Origin: Minisyncoccota bacterium
Lineage (GTDB): Bacteria > Patescibacteriota > Minisyncoccia > UBA6257 > XYB1-36-10
Direction: 5' to 3'
DNA: 6,830 nucleotides
Assembly: GCA_028709185.1 (NCBI GenBank)
Contig: JAQVXM010000033.1
Span: 1 to 6,830, forward strand
The position numbers were made by a program, and so were the translations under genes. The notes beneath the pieces are model-generated. The model saw nothing but the letters and a program-made list of their open reading frames with translations. It was not told the origin of the DNA and searched no databases. Shown here piece after piece: positions 1 through 5,606 of this stretch; position 1 is the first letter of the stretch; each line of letters starts with the position of its first letter.

Positions 1-717
1 GCCGGTGGTGATGCCGCTTTAGAAAATATGGCGCCCTACATCACTTCCAAGTTTAATAATTTTATCGCTAATGATTATATTCGCCCGATTATTGGCCAAA
101 CTAAAAACTCTTTTGATTTTCGTAAAATTATGGACGAAGGTAAAATTCTTCTTGTGAATCTTAGTAAAGGCCGGATAGGGGACATCAACGCTTCTCTTCT
201 CGGTATGATTATTGTCGGAAAAATCCTGATGGCCGCCCTTTCCCGAGCCGACCTTGCCGAAGACAAACGCCGCGACTTTAATCTTTTTATCGATGAATTT
301 CAAAACTTCACCACTGATTCCATTTCTGTTATTTTATCCGAAGCGAGAAAATATCATCTGAATCTTGTTATGGCTCATCAGTTTATCGCCCAGCTTTCCG
401 ACCAAATCAAAAACGCCGTTTTTGGTAATGTTGGCTCTGTTCTTTCTTTCCGTGTTGGCGCGACTGACGCCGAAGCTCTCGTCAAAATCTTTGAACCGGT
501 TTTTTCCGCTCGCGATCTCATTAACATCAACAACTTCCGCGCCTACGCCAAAATTTTGATAGATAACCAGCCAGCCAAAGCTTTCAATGTCAAAATCTTT
601 CCTTCCGATTTCGGCAATCCCGAAAGAGGAGAAAGAGTTATGGAACTTTCCCGCTCTGTCTATGGCCGTTCTCGAAGTGAAATCGAAGAAAACATCTTAA
701 AACGCCTCCGCTCCTAA
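1..717 (+). CDS. VirD4/TraG- or HerA-like T4SS ATPase, C-terminal part (5' truncated)
   Basis: The reading frame is open from base 1, so the start and the Walker A region lie outside the window; 238 residues are visible. A Walker B strand of hydrophobic residues ending in D98-E99 (FIDEFQ) is clear. It is followed by a helix with SEARKY, then an AHQ motif with Q127, then SFRVG with R151, a plausible arginine finger. This order matches the TraG/TraD/VirD4 and HerA/FtsK superfamily of hexameric DNA-pumping ATPases. In that family these proteins use ATP to move DNA or substrates through a membrane pore or type IV system. The C-terminus (ELSRSVYGRSRSEIE) is a charged helix. Base composition is richer in GC than the genes that follow. 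Its exact role, whether coupling protein, VirB4-like or DNA translocase, cannot be fixed without the N-terminal half. Confidence 0.85.
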   Translation, partial: AGGDAALENMAPYITSKFNNFIANDYIRPIIGQTKNSFDFRKIMDEGKILLVNLSKGRIGDINASLLGMIIVGKILMAALSRADLAEDKRRDFNLFIDEFQNFTTDSISVILSEARKYHLNLVMAHQFIAQLSDQIKNAVFGNVGSVLSFRVGATDAEALVKIFEPVFSARDLININNFRAYAKILIDNQPAKAFNVKIFPSDFGNPERGERVMELSRSVYGRSRSEIEENILKRLRS

Positions 718-742
718 CTCCTTCTATTATTTTTTTTCTTTA
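718..742 (+). terminator. T-tract after the ATPase gene, shared with the convergent gene's 3' end
   Basis: A run of eight or nine T follows the TAA of the ATPase gene within 20 bases, but I see no convincing hairpin before it. The same tract on the other strand encodes the lysine-rich C-terminus of the convergent gene. Termination here is a weak inference. Confidence 0.3.
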
Positions 743-1584
743 GTTCCGACCCTCAATGTTGGCGGTAAAATAAAAAACTTTTTTAAAACAGGTTCTTGAG
801 CCACAACATGATTATGTCCGGCGGAAGCAAATACGCTTTTTTTATCTTCTAATCTTTCTATTATTTCTTTTGCCATGAAATAATCTTTTATAAAATTAAT
901 ATGCGAAGAAACTTTATTTGTTGGAAAGTCATTTTTAAAAGGGGATTGGTATTTTTTTATTTCATTCATTTTTATTTCTAAAATATCTTTTCCCGTTTCT
1001 TCTTTAAATTTCTTTATTAAAAATTTTATTGATGCGTCTTCTTTTTTCTTCACAATCTTTAATTTTTTGCAAATTATAAAAAGAGTTTGTTCTGTTTCCT
1101 TTAAATCTTCTTCTTTTATATTTCTCTTTTCTTTATTATTTCCGAGCTTTCCCCATAATAAGTTTATAAATAGCCACAAAATTATCCGTTCTTTTTTAAA
1201 TCCGTCTTTTATGGTTTCTTTTATTATTTCCTCTAAAGTAAGCTCAAGTGATTCTATTTTTATTTTGTTCTTTTGAGCTAAATAATATAACATTCCAGCT
1301 TCCTTATATTTTTCAATTAATGCTTCTTTTTTCTCGTCTTTTTCTGGTAAAATTCCCTCCGCTAAAATAATAACTTTTTTAAATCCGTTTTCTTTTATAA
1401 ACTCTTCTAAGATCTTTTCTATTTTTGAAAAATGTTTATCTTTGTAGCTATTGGAATGCTCCGCGCCAAAATAAATCATTTCTTGGTTTTTATTTTTGAA
1501 TCTTAAAATATAAGGCTTCTTATATTTTATTTTTATCAACTTATTTGGAAGTATTATTAAATCCTTTGAAACCTTATTTTCCAT
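727..1584 (-). CDS. Probable Tiki/TraB/ChaN/EreA-superfamily hydrolase
   Basis: The product has 285 residues, is lysine-rich, and has no signal peptide or membrane segment. Three spaced motifs fit the Tiki/TraB/PrgY/GumN/ChaN/EreA superfamily, which includes metal-dependent proteases and esterases: a GxxH at 40-43 (GAEH), a strand ending in a glutamate (IILAEG, E76), and a second GxxH near the end (GHNH, 256-259). Before the last motif, KDYFMAKEI (233-241) resembles the helix that precedes it in TraB proteins. The middle (about 120-220) is helical and variable, as in the superfamily. Function and substrate are unknown; antibiotic esterase activity should not be assumed. The gene is convergent with the ATPase gene (9 bases apart) and divergent from the DUF6624-like gene. 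The ATG is preceded by AGAGG only two bases away and by a TAAAAT hexamer seven bases away, so a leaderless or very short transcript is likely. Confidence 0.55.
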   Translation of the reverse strand: MENKVSKDLIILPNKLIKIKYKKPYILRFKNKNQEMIYFGAEHSNSYKDKHFSKIEKILEEFIKENGFKKVIILAEGILPEKDEKKEALIEKYKEAGMLYYLAQKNKIKIESLELTLEEIIKETIKDGFKKERIILWLFINLLWGKLGNNKEKRNIKEEDLKETEQTLFIICKKLKIVKKKEDASIKFLIKKFKEETGKDILEIKMNEIKKYQSPFKNDFPTNKVSSHINFIKDYFMAKEIIERLEDKKSVFASAGHNHVVAQEPVLKKFFILPPTLRVGTKEKK

Positions 1585-1591
1585 TGCCTCT

Positions 1592-1621
1592 ATTTTATGC
1601 TATTTTTGTGATAATTGGCAA
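1592..1621 (-). promoter_or_regulatory. Promoter of the Tiki/TraB-like gene
   Basis: Read on the minus strand, TTGCCA (1616-1621) and TAAAAT (1592-1597) are 18 bases apart. Only seven bases separate the -10 from the ATG at 1584. A near copy stands before the gene starting at 4724, which supports a real conserved element. Confidence 0.55.
1607..1615 (+). promoter_or_regulatory. Extended -10 of the DUF6624-like gene
   Basis: TGTGATAAT fits an extended -10 (TGn followed by GATAAT at 1610-1615), ten bases before the ATG at 1626. It directly abuts the -35 of the divergent gene, so the two polymerase sites overlap. No good -35 is seen at 17 bases. Confidence 0.45.
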
Positions 1622-1625
1622 TTTT

Positions 1626-2117
1626 ATGACAAACAAACTGCTTTCTAGAAAAATAGAAGAAATGGCTGATACCGACCAAAAAACAAGAAAATTATGGCTA
1701 AAAAAAACAAATAATGACTTTTTACAGCCTCTTGTTTATTGCGTTGATGTTGCTAATAACTATCTTATAAAAGAAATAATAAAAGAATGTGGATTTCCTA
1801 AAAAAGAAAATATAGGAGCAAAAACATTAAAAAAATTTTGGCTTTTAGTTCAACATCAAGATTTGGATTTAAAACTTCAAAAAGAATGTTTGGAAAATTG
1901 TGATTTTGATCTGAAAGAAAAAGCTTATTTAACCGATAGGATTTTGCTTAGCGAGGGTAAAAAACAAATTTATGGAACTCAATTTCACAAAAACAAAGGA
2001 AAACTAGTTCCTCGTCCCATAAAAAATAGAAAAGAATTGGAAAACTTGAGAAAATCTGCCGGTCTGGAACCATTTTCCGAATATAAAAAAAAGATGTCTA
2101 ATTTATTTCCTTTCTAG
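1626..2117 (+). CDS. DUF6624-like protein
   Basis: The product has 163 residues from the ATG at 1626. An in-frame ATG at 1545 is rejected because it would run antisense into the divergent gene and would lie upstream of the promoter. The pattern matches my memory of the DUF6624 family, whose function is unknown: an N-terminal QPLVYCVDVANNYLIKEII helix, then GFP (56-58) and IGAK (63-66), then the LLVQHQD motif (Q76, H77, D79), then YLTDRILL (D104, R105) and KKQIYGTQ (Q114, Y116, G117, Q119), ending with a GLEPFSEY segment. The conserved polar residues (QH, DR, Q-YGTQ) suggest an enzyme or ligand-binding site, but no activity is known to me. It is the first gene of a + strand run, with 18 bases to the next gene. 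It has no signal peptide and no Shine-Dalgarno sequence. Confidence 0.7.
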   Translation: MTNKLLSRKIEEMADTDQKTRKLWLKKTNNDFLQPLVYCVDVANNYLIKEIIKECGFPKKENIGAKTLKKFWLLVQHQDLDLKLQKECLENCDFDLKEKAYLTDRILLSEGKKQIYGTQFHKNKGKLVPRPIKNRKELENLRKSAGLEPFSEYKKKMSNLFPF

Positions 2118-2120
2118 AAA

Positions 2121-2126
2121 AATAAT
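2121..2126 (+). promoter_or_regulatory. Possible -10 before the HExxH peptidase-like gene
   Basis: AATAAT lies just after the TAG of the previous gene and nine bases before the ATG at 2136. No Shine-Dalgarno sequence is present. It is weak evidence in such A/T-rich DNA, but the spacing matches other starts in the window. Confidence 0.25.
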
Positions 2127-2135
2127 CTTTAACAA

Positions 2136-2864
2136 ATGGAAAGTAAGCTAAAAATAAAAAAGCTTCCCATCTTTATCGGAAATAAAAAAGTCGCTTATTT
2201 TTATTTTGATTCAAACGATAAAAAAATTGAAAAACTTGGTGAATCTTTTATTAAAGAATATGAAAAACTTTATTCTTTTTTTAGTATCAATCCAAAGAAA
2301 CTGATTCATCTTCATTTTTTATATTCTCTTGAGGAAATGTCTTCTTATTGGGGAGGAGTTCCTCCAAAATCTCTTTCCGGAATGGTGGATAATGATAACC
2401 AATTTATTTTATATGTTTATAGTCCATCTGTTATTGAAAAATTTTCTTCCGAAAAAAAATCTTCCATAATCCCGGTAATTATCCACGAAACCGCCCACAC
2501 TTTTGTCAGTTCTATAAATCTTCGCTGTTTTTATTGGATTAATGAAGGAATCTGCCAATTGTTGGAATCTTCGAAAGTTCGCGACAATATTATAAAAAAA
2601 GAAAATTGGCAATGGTTTTTGAAAAATAAAGCTCTTTCCAATCCTAAATTGGAGTGGTTAGACCAAATAAAACATGAAGGATATAAAATAGCTTATAATT
2701 TAACCAAATACATTCTAAAAAAATATAAGAAAGAAGCTATTATTGATTTAATTAAAATAAGAAGAGAATCGTCTGAAAACATAGAAGAAAAAATGAAAAA
2801 AATATTTAAAAGCGATTTAAAAGCATTTTTAAGCGATTTTGAAAAAAATATAAAAATTATTTAA
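2136..2864 (+). CDS. Gluzincin-type zinc peptidase-like protein (peptidase MA-like)
   Basis: The product has 242 residues. HETAH at 117-121 gives two likely zinc-binding histidines and the catalytic glutamate. About 16 residues on, FYWINEG (E137, G138) supplies the third ligand in the W..EG arrangement typical of gluzincin (MA clan) peptidases. After this, GYKIAYNLTKYILKKYKK (182-199) fits the helix with a conserved tyrosine found downstream in peptidase MA-like proteins. The N-terminal 100 residues form a mixed strand/helix part with SYWGG and FILYVYSP, as expected for the upper lobe. No signal peptide or membrane anchor is visible, so it probably acts in the cytoplasm unless exported by an unknown route. 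Its stop overlaps the next start by one base (TAATG), so the two are probably translated together. Substrate unknown. Confidence 0.7.
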   Translation: MESKLKIKKLPIFIGNKKVAYFYFDSNDKKIEKLGESFIKEYEKLYSFFSINPKKLIHLHFLYSLEEMSSYWGGVPPKSLSGMVDNDNQFILYVYSPSVIEKFSSEKKSSIIPVIIHETAHTFVSSINLRCFYWINEGICQLLESSKVRDNIIKKENWQWFLKNKALSNPKLEWLDQIKHEGYKIAYNLTKYILKKYKKEAIIDLIKIRRESSENIEEKMKKIFKSDLKAFLSDFEKNIKII

Positions 2865-3433
2865 TGAAATATATTTTTTTTGAAAAATATTTGACCGAAA
2901 TAGATAAGTATTTAAAAGAAGTTGAATTCTTGCAAAAAAGAGGCGTTTTTTCCGCCGATTTTTTAAAAGGATATTATTTAAGCAAGGATAAAAAATTGAG
3001 AGAAGTGGAGGAGAATTTTTTAAAAACAATTCCTGCGATAAAAAATCTTATTGTAAGCGCGGCGAAAAAAGAAAAAAATAACAAAAAATTATCTCTTTTT
3101 TTACATCTTCTCGGGTGGTCTAAAGATTATAAGAAAATCCCCATGTTTCTGATGAATTTTATTGATTATGATAATGTATCGGTGAGTAATGCGTCTATGA
3201 GATCTCTTTTCCCTATAGTGGCAAGCGGTAAATTTATACCTGAAATTAAAAGAATAAATAACCTTACATACAAAAGAAGTAAATATGTAAAAAATAAGTC
3301 TTTAGGTATTTTGGCTTTTGTAAAAACAGATATAAAATCTCTTGTGAATAAAAAAAGAATAAAAAAATTAGCAGAAAGCAAAGTTGAAATGGTTAGGGAG
3401 CCGGCAAAAATGGTTCTTGATAAATTGAAATAA
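2864..3433 (+). CDS. HEAT/ARM-repeat-like helical protein
   Basis: The product has 189 residues and is almost entirely predicted helix. From about residue 90 there are three repeat-like helical pairs: IPMFLMNFIDYDNVSVSNAS followed by MRSLFPIV; then EIKRIN with YVKNKSLGILA; then KKLAESKVEMVREPAKMVLD. Small residues and V/A-R patterns at the second helices are typical of HEAT repeats. Such proteins are usually binding scaffolds. The N-terminal 60 residues (many E, K and L) are a separate helical part that I do not recognise. The start codon shares a base with the previous stop, and the next gene follows after eight bases, so it is the middle gene of a tight operon between two HExxH proteins. 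A scaffold or substrate-recruiting role is inference only. It could also be a degenerate DNA-alkylation-repeat-type protein. Confidence 0.55.
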   Translation: MKYIFFEKYLTEIDKYLKEVEFLQKRGVFSADFLKGYYLSKDKKLREVEENFLKTIPAIKNLIVSAAKKEKNNKKLSLFLHLLGWSKDYKKIPMFLMNFIDYDNVSVSNASMRSLFPIVASGKFIPEIKRINNLTYKRSKYVKNKSLGILAFVKTDIKSLVNKKRIKKLAESKVEMVREPAKMVLDKLK

Positions 3434-3441
3434 AGTGTTTT

Positions 3442-4146
3442 ATGCCGAATGTTAAAATAAAATTCAAATTCAATAAAAACCTTGATTTTAAAATGGCTTG
3501 GGAGTTTTATTCTCATCCTGAGTTTGCCGGTAATAATTTTTGGCAAGAGCGAGCTTTATCTCATCATCCCCGTCTTTGCCAAATTAAAAATTCAAAAAAC
3601 AAGAAATCTTTTCTTAAAAAATACATCTCTGATTTTTATGACTCTCATCGCAAAGAGATTATCTTTTTAAGTGAAAAAACCGAAAAATTTTGCGCCGAAA
3701 AACAAGACGCTTTCTTTTTTGAAACTGCCAAAATATTTAAAAATTATCCTTGGCCTAAAAAGAAATTTATCGGCTTCTTTTCAATTTTTGATTTCTGCCC
3801 TCGTTTTCTTGAAGACGGAAGTTTTCAGGTTTTTATTTACGATTCTAAAAATCTTCAGCTTTTTACGATTTTTCACGAAATGCTCCACTTTATTTTTTAT
3901 AATTACGCCAAAAATAACTTTCCAAATGAGTTTAAAAAAATGGATACTGAAAAAGGAAAATTCTGGGATTTGGCGGAAATTTTCAACACCGCTATTCAAA
4001 ACTCAAATAGCTTTGTTAAAATACACGGCAAAATAAAAAACATAGGATACAAAGAACATAAAAAACTGATTCCTTTAGCTGAAAAGCTGTGGAATGAAAA
4101 GAAAGATATTGATTTCTGGATTGAAAAAATGCTGGAAAAGATATAA
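3442..4146 (+). CDS. Second HExxH metallopeptidase-like protein
   Basis: The product has 234 residues. HEMLH at 145-149 sits in a hydrophobic helix (LFTIFHEMLHFIFYNYA), and a second helix with WDLAEIFN follows 30 residues later, where E179 is a candidate third metal ligand. This is a gluzincin-like layout but differs from the gene at 2136, so the two are not close paralogues. The N-terminal half has a run of aromatic and basic residues (FYSHPEF, FYDSHRKEI). The C-terminus is helical (DFWIEKMLEKI). I do not recognise the family by name. It has no signal peptide and no Shine-Dalgarno sequence, and it follows the HEAT-like gene by eight bases. Its last 12 codons and the following bases are duplicated at 4817-4857, so a paralogue existed nearby. 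It is convergent with the phosphatase gene, five bases apart. Confidence 0.6.
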   Translation: MPNVKIKFKFNKNLDFKMAWEFYSHPEFAGNNFWQERALSHHPRLCQIKNSKNKKSFLKKYISDFYDSHRKEIIFLSEKTEKFCAEKQDAFFFETAKIFKNYPWPKKKFIGFFSIFDFCPRFLEDGSFQVFIYDSKNLQLFTIFHEMLHFIFYNYAKNNFPNEFKKMDTEKGKFWDLAEIFNTAIQNSNSFVKIHGKIKNIGYKEHKKLIPLAEKLWNEKKDIDFWIEKMLEKI

Positions 4147-4151
4147 TTTTT
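4111..4151 (+). repeat. Direct repeat copy A (3' end of the second HExxH gene)
   Basis: It is the same as 4817-4857 at 35 of 41 positions without gaps, the first 20 bases being identical. All six differences are transitions. Similarity continues with small gaps into the T-rich stretch that follows. Confidence 0.85.
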
Positions 4152-4181
4152 CTATAAAATAGTAATTATATCCGTTTTTTT
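4152..4181 (+). terminator. Degenerate terminator after the HExxH operon
   Basis: The stretch (ATAAAAT..AATTATATCCG then T7) aligns with the good terminator at 4864-4891 but has lost most of the stem; only a weak TATAA/TTATA pairing remains. It overlaps the coding end of the convergent phosphatase gene, which may explain the decay. Confidence 0.35.
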
Positions 4182-4724
4182 CTTTTTCTCAGTGTCTATT
4201 ATAATCGCTTTATTTCTAATATCTTCCGATAAGGATTTTTTTACGGGATAATTCATCCAAATTGATAAAAGCATTTTAATGAAAACATCATGGGAAACAA
4301 TAATAATATCTCTGTTTCTAAATCGTTTGATTGATTTTATAAACTTCTTTGCTCTTTCTTTAACATCTGAAAAACTTTCTCCTCCTTTGTGTTTTCTTTT
4401 TAAAAGCGGTTGTTTCTCATATTCTTCCCAATTTATCTCCTTTTCCGTTTTTCCTTCCGCTATTCCCGCCTTCCTCTCTCTTATAAGTTTGTTTGTCTTA
4501 ACCTGAAGCTTTAATTCTTTTCCGATTATTTCTGCCGTGTCTTTCGCTCTTTCTAAATCGCTTGTTATTATGCCATCAAAAACTAACCCGCTTTTCTTTA
4601 AATTATTTGCGATCTCTTTAGCGTCTTTCTTTCCTTTTTCTGTTAGTGTTCCAGGCAAACTTCCCAGTATGATTCCTTTTTTCCCTTCTTCTGTTTCTCT
4701 GTGTTTTATTAAAATCAGCTTCAT
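4152..4724 (-). CDS. Histidine phosphatase (phosphoglycerate-mutase-like) family protein with altered RHG motif
   Basis: The product has 190 residues. The fold order is clear: N-terminal strand LILIKHRET (H8 the likely phospho-acceptor), GSLPGTLTEKGKKDA, DGIITSDLERAKDTAEII (R59), LIRERKAG (E83, candidate acid) and IIIVSHDVFIKML (H145, second histidine). These match the histidine phosphatase superfamily, whose members remove phosphate from sugars, proteins or small metabolites. The hallmark RHG reads K7-H8-R9 here, so the first phosphate-binding arginine is lysine and the glycine is arginine. Activity may be changed or lost. Substrate unknown. This is the only gene here with a strong Shine-Dalgarno (AGAAGGAGA, eight bases before the ATG). 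Its last codons, including K180-K183, are the complement of the T-tract after the convergent HExxH gene. Direct repeats bracket it. Confidence 0.8.
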   Translation of the reverse strand: MKLILIKHRETEEGKKGIILGSLPGTLTEKGKKDAKEIANNLKKSGLVFDGIITSDLERAKDTAEIIGKELKLQVKTNKLIRERKAGIAEGKTEKEINWEEYEKQPLLKRKHKGGESFSDVKERAKKFIKSIKRFRNRDIIIVSHDVFIKMLLSIWMNYPVKKSLSEDIRNKAIIIDTEKKKKTDIITIL

Positions 4725-4732
4725 GTTTCTAA

Positions 4733-4771
4733 TCTCCTTCTATTTTATGTTATTTTTTTAATGATTAGCAA
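4733..4771 (-). promoter_or_regulatory. Promoter and ribosome binding site of the phosphatase gene
   Basis: On the minus strand, TTGCTA (4766-4771) and TAAAAT (4742-4747) are 18 bases apart. The Shine-Dalgarno AGAAGGAGA (4733-4741) directly touches the -10, leaving only 17 bases between -10 and ATG. A start about seven bases past the -10 would fall inside the Shine-Dalgarno, so the leader must be very short. Confidence 0.6.
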
Positions 4772-4772
4772 T
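4735..4772 (-). repeat. Promoter module, copy 2
   Basis: This is the second copy of the 38-base module, upstream of the phosphatase gene, in the same orientation relative to a minus-strand gene as copy 1. Five of the seven differences are transitions. Confidence 0.7.
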
Positions 4773-4810
4773 TTTTTCTATAACTCCTATCGTAAAAACA
4801 ATTTCTTTAA

Positions 4811-4852
4811 GTAAAAGATTTCTGGATTGAAAAAATACTGGAGAAAACATAG
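4811..4852 (+). pseudogene. 3' remnant of a lost paralogue of the second HExxH gene
   Basis: In frame, this reads VKDFWIEKILEKT then TAG, against DFWIEKMLEKI then TAA at the end of the gene at 3442-4146. Of the five changed codons, two are synonymous (GAA/GAG, AAG/AAA), one is a stop-for-stop change, and two are mild substitutions (M/I, I/T). That pattern suggests the copy was once a working gene under selection. A TAA at 4808-4810 closes the frame just upstream, so nothing else of the gene survives. The copy keeps a good terminator at 4864-4891. Between the promoter module (ending 4772) and this tail I see only about 38 bases of A/T-rich sequence with no recognisable content. Confidence 0.7.
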
Positions 4853-4857
4853 TTTTC
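4817..4857 (+). repeat. Direct repeat copy B
   Basis: This is the partner of 4111-4151, 706 bases downstream in the same orientation, with the phosphatase gene between them. Confidence 0.85.
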
Positions 4858-4863
4858 CTTTAT

Positions 4864-4891
4864 AAAAGCGGAATTATTTCCGCTTTTTTTT
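4864..4891 (+). terminator. Intrinsic terminator with 10-bp stem
   Basis: AAAAGCGGAA (4864-4873) pairs with TTCCGCTTTT (4878-4887) around a TTAT loop, followed by T to 4891. It is a strong + strand terminator although only a gene remnant precedes it. The stop of the minus-strand methyltransferase gene lies in the loop, and the right arm plus T-tract encode that protein's last five residues. On the minus strand the T-run is only four bases, so it would be weaker there. Confidence 0.8.
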
Positions 4892-5518
4892 CGCTACCAT
4901 ATTTATCACATTATGAAAATGAGGTTCGCCATGGCTTTTATCTTCAATCCTTTTTTGATTCAGATAAATCATCTCAAAATCTTTAAACATTTCTTTCAAT
5001 TCTTCTTTTGTAAAAAAATGTCTGAAGGTATCCATCTTTTTTAAAAAGAATGTGTTTTCTTCTGTTTCTTTTATTCCTATTTCTTTTATCTTATAAAAAA
5101 GATCGTCTTTTATTGAAAAAACTCCCAAAAAAACAATCCCTCCTTTTTTCAAAGACGTTTTTATTTTCTCTGCTATTTTTATTATTTGAGACTTTCTTAA
5201 AAAATCTAAAGATGCGGAGGCGACAATTAAAGAATATTTTTCTTTTTTAAACAGAAAATTTACCACATCGCATTTTTTGGTTTTTATAGAAAGTTTGTTT
5301 TCTTTGGAAAATTTTTCAATTTTTTCCAATCCTTCGGATATCTTATCAATAGCTTCCACTGAAAATCCGTTTTTCGCCAAAAAAAAGCTGTTTCTTCCTT
5401 CTCCCGCTCCGATATCAAGGGCGACTCCTTTCGGAATAATTGGCAAAAACTTTTTTAGAACAGGATGAGGGTCTAATCCAAAGTAAAATCCTTTCTTTTT
5501 ATACTCCTTTTTCCACAT
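4874..5518 (-). CDS. TehB-like SAM-dependent methyltransferase
   Basis: The product has 214 residues with a class I methyltransferase fold. Motif I is LDIGAGEG (34-41) followed by RNSFFLAKNGF, then VEAIDK (D58, end of strand 2, expected to bind the SAM ribose), CD at 83-84 and YSLIVASASLDFL (95-107, strand 4). This order and the GRNS..LA..G signature resemble TehB and related methyltransferases. The end, HGEPHFHNVINMVAKK, is also a pattern seen in that group. The natural substrate is not evident, and tellurite resistance should not be inferred. There is no Shine-Dalgarno near the ATG. An in-frame TGA lies six bases upstream, so the start cannot be earlier. A TATAAT lies eight bases before the ATG. 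The lysine/arginine tail KKKRK is encoded by the complement of the terminator at 4864-4891. Confidence 0.8.
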   Translation of the reverse strand: MWKKEYKKKGFYFGLDPHPVLKKFLPIIPKGVALDIGAGEGRNSFFLAKNGFSVEAIDKISEGLEKIEKFSKENKLSIKTKKCDVVNFLFKKEKYSLIVASASLDFLRKSQIIKIAEKIKTSLKKGGIVFLGVFSIKDDLFYKIKEIGIKETEENTFFLKKMDTFRHFFTKEELKEMFKDFEMIYLNQKRIEDKSHGEPHFHNVINMVAKKKRK

Positions 5519-5526
5519 GGTTCATT

Positions 5527-5532
5527 ATTATA
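5527..5532 (-). promoter_or_regulatory. -10 of the methyltransferase gene
   Basis: A perfect TATAAT on the minus strand lies eight bases before the ATG at 5518. An ATGATA 18 bases further up could be the -35. A GAAGGA at 5542-5547 lies upstream of the -10, so it cannot act as a ribosome binding site for this transcript. Confidence 0.5.
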
Positions 5533-5606
5533 AAAACTATATCCTTCTTATATCATTTTTTCAAACCTTTTATAAAAAATATTCCATCTTTTTTAAAATA
5601 ACTTAT

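Larger units (their letters stand above)
1585..1622 (-). repeat. Promoter module, copy 1
   Basis: This 38-base element upstream of the Tiki/TraB-like gene is identical to 4735-4772 at 31 positions with no gaps. It includes the -35, spacer and -10. The genes downstream of the two copies are unrelated in sequence. Confidence 0.7.

Noticed and set aside
727..1584. Macrolide resistance esterase.
   Set aside because: Only the superfamily motifs are shared. The full EreA motifs and length are absent, so a resistance function is not supported.
1545..1625. Longer start for the DUF6624-like gene (27 extra residues).
   Set aside because: It would overlap the divergent gene and lie upstream of the extended -10. 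The extension is hydrophobic and does not fit the family, and the ATG at 1626 is correctly placed after the promoter.
2136..3433. The peptidase-like and HEAT-like genes as one gene split by a frameshift.
   Set aside because: TAATG is a normal stop/start overlap, and both products have plausible ends and distinct composition. Coupled translation explains it.
4874..5518. Tellurite resistance gene tehB.
   Set aside because: The fold and signatures are TehB-like, but many methyltransferases share them and no tellurite-related neighbour is present.
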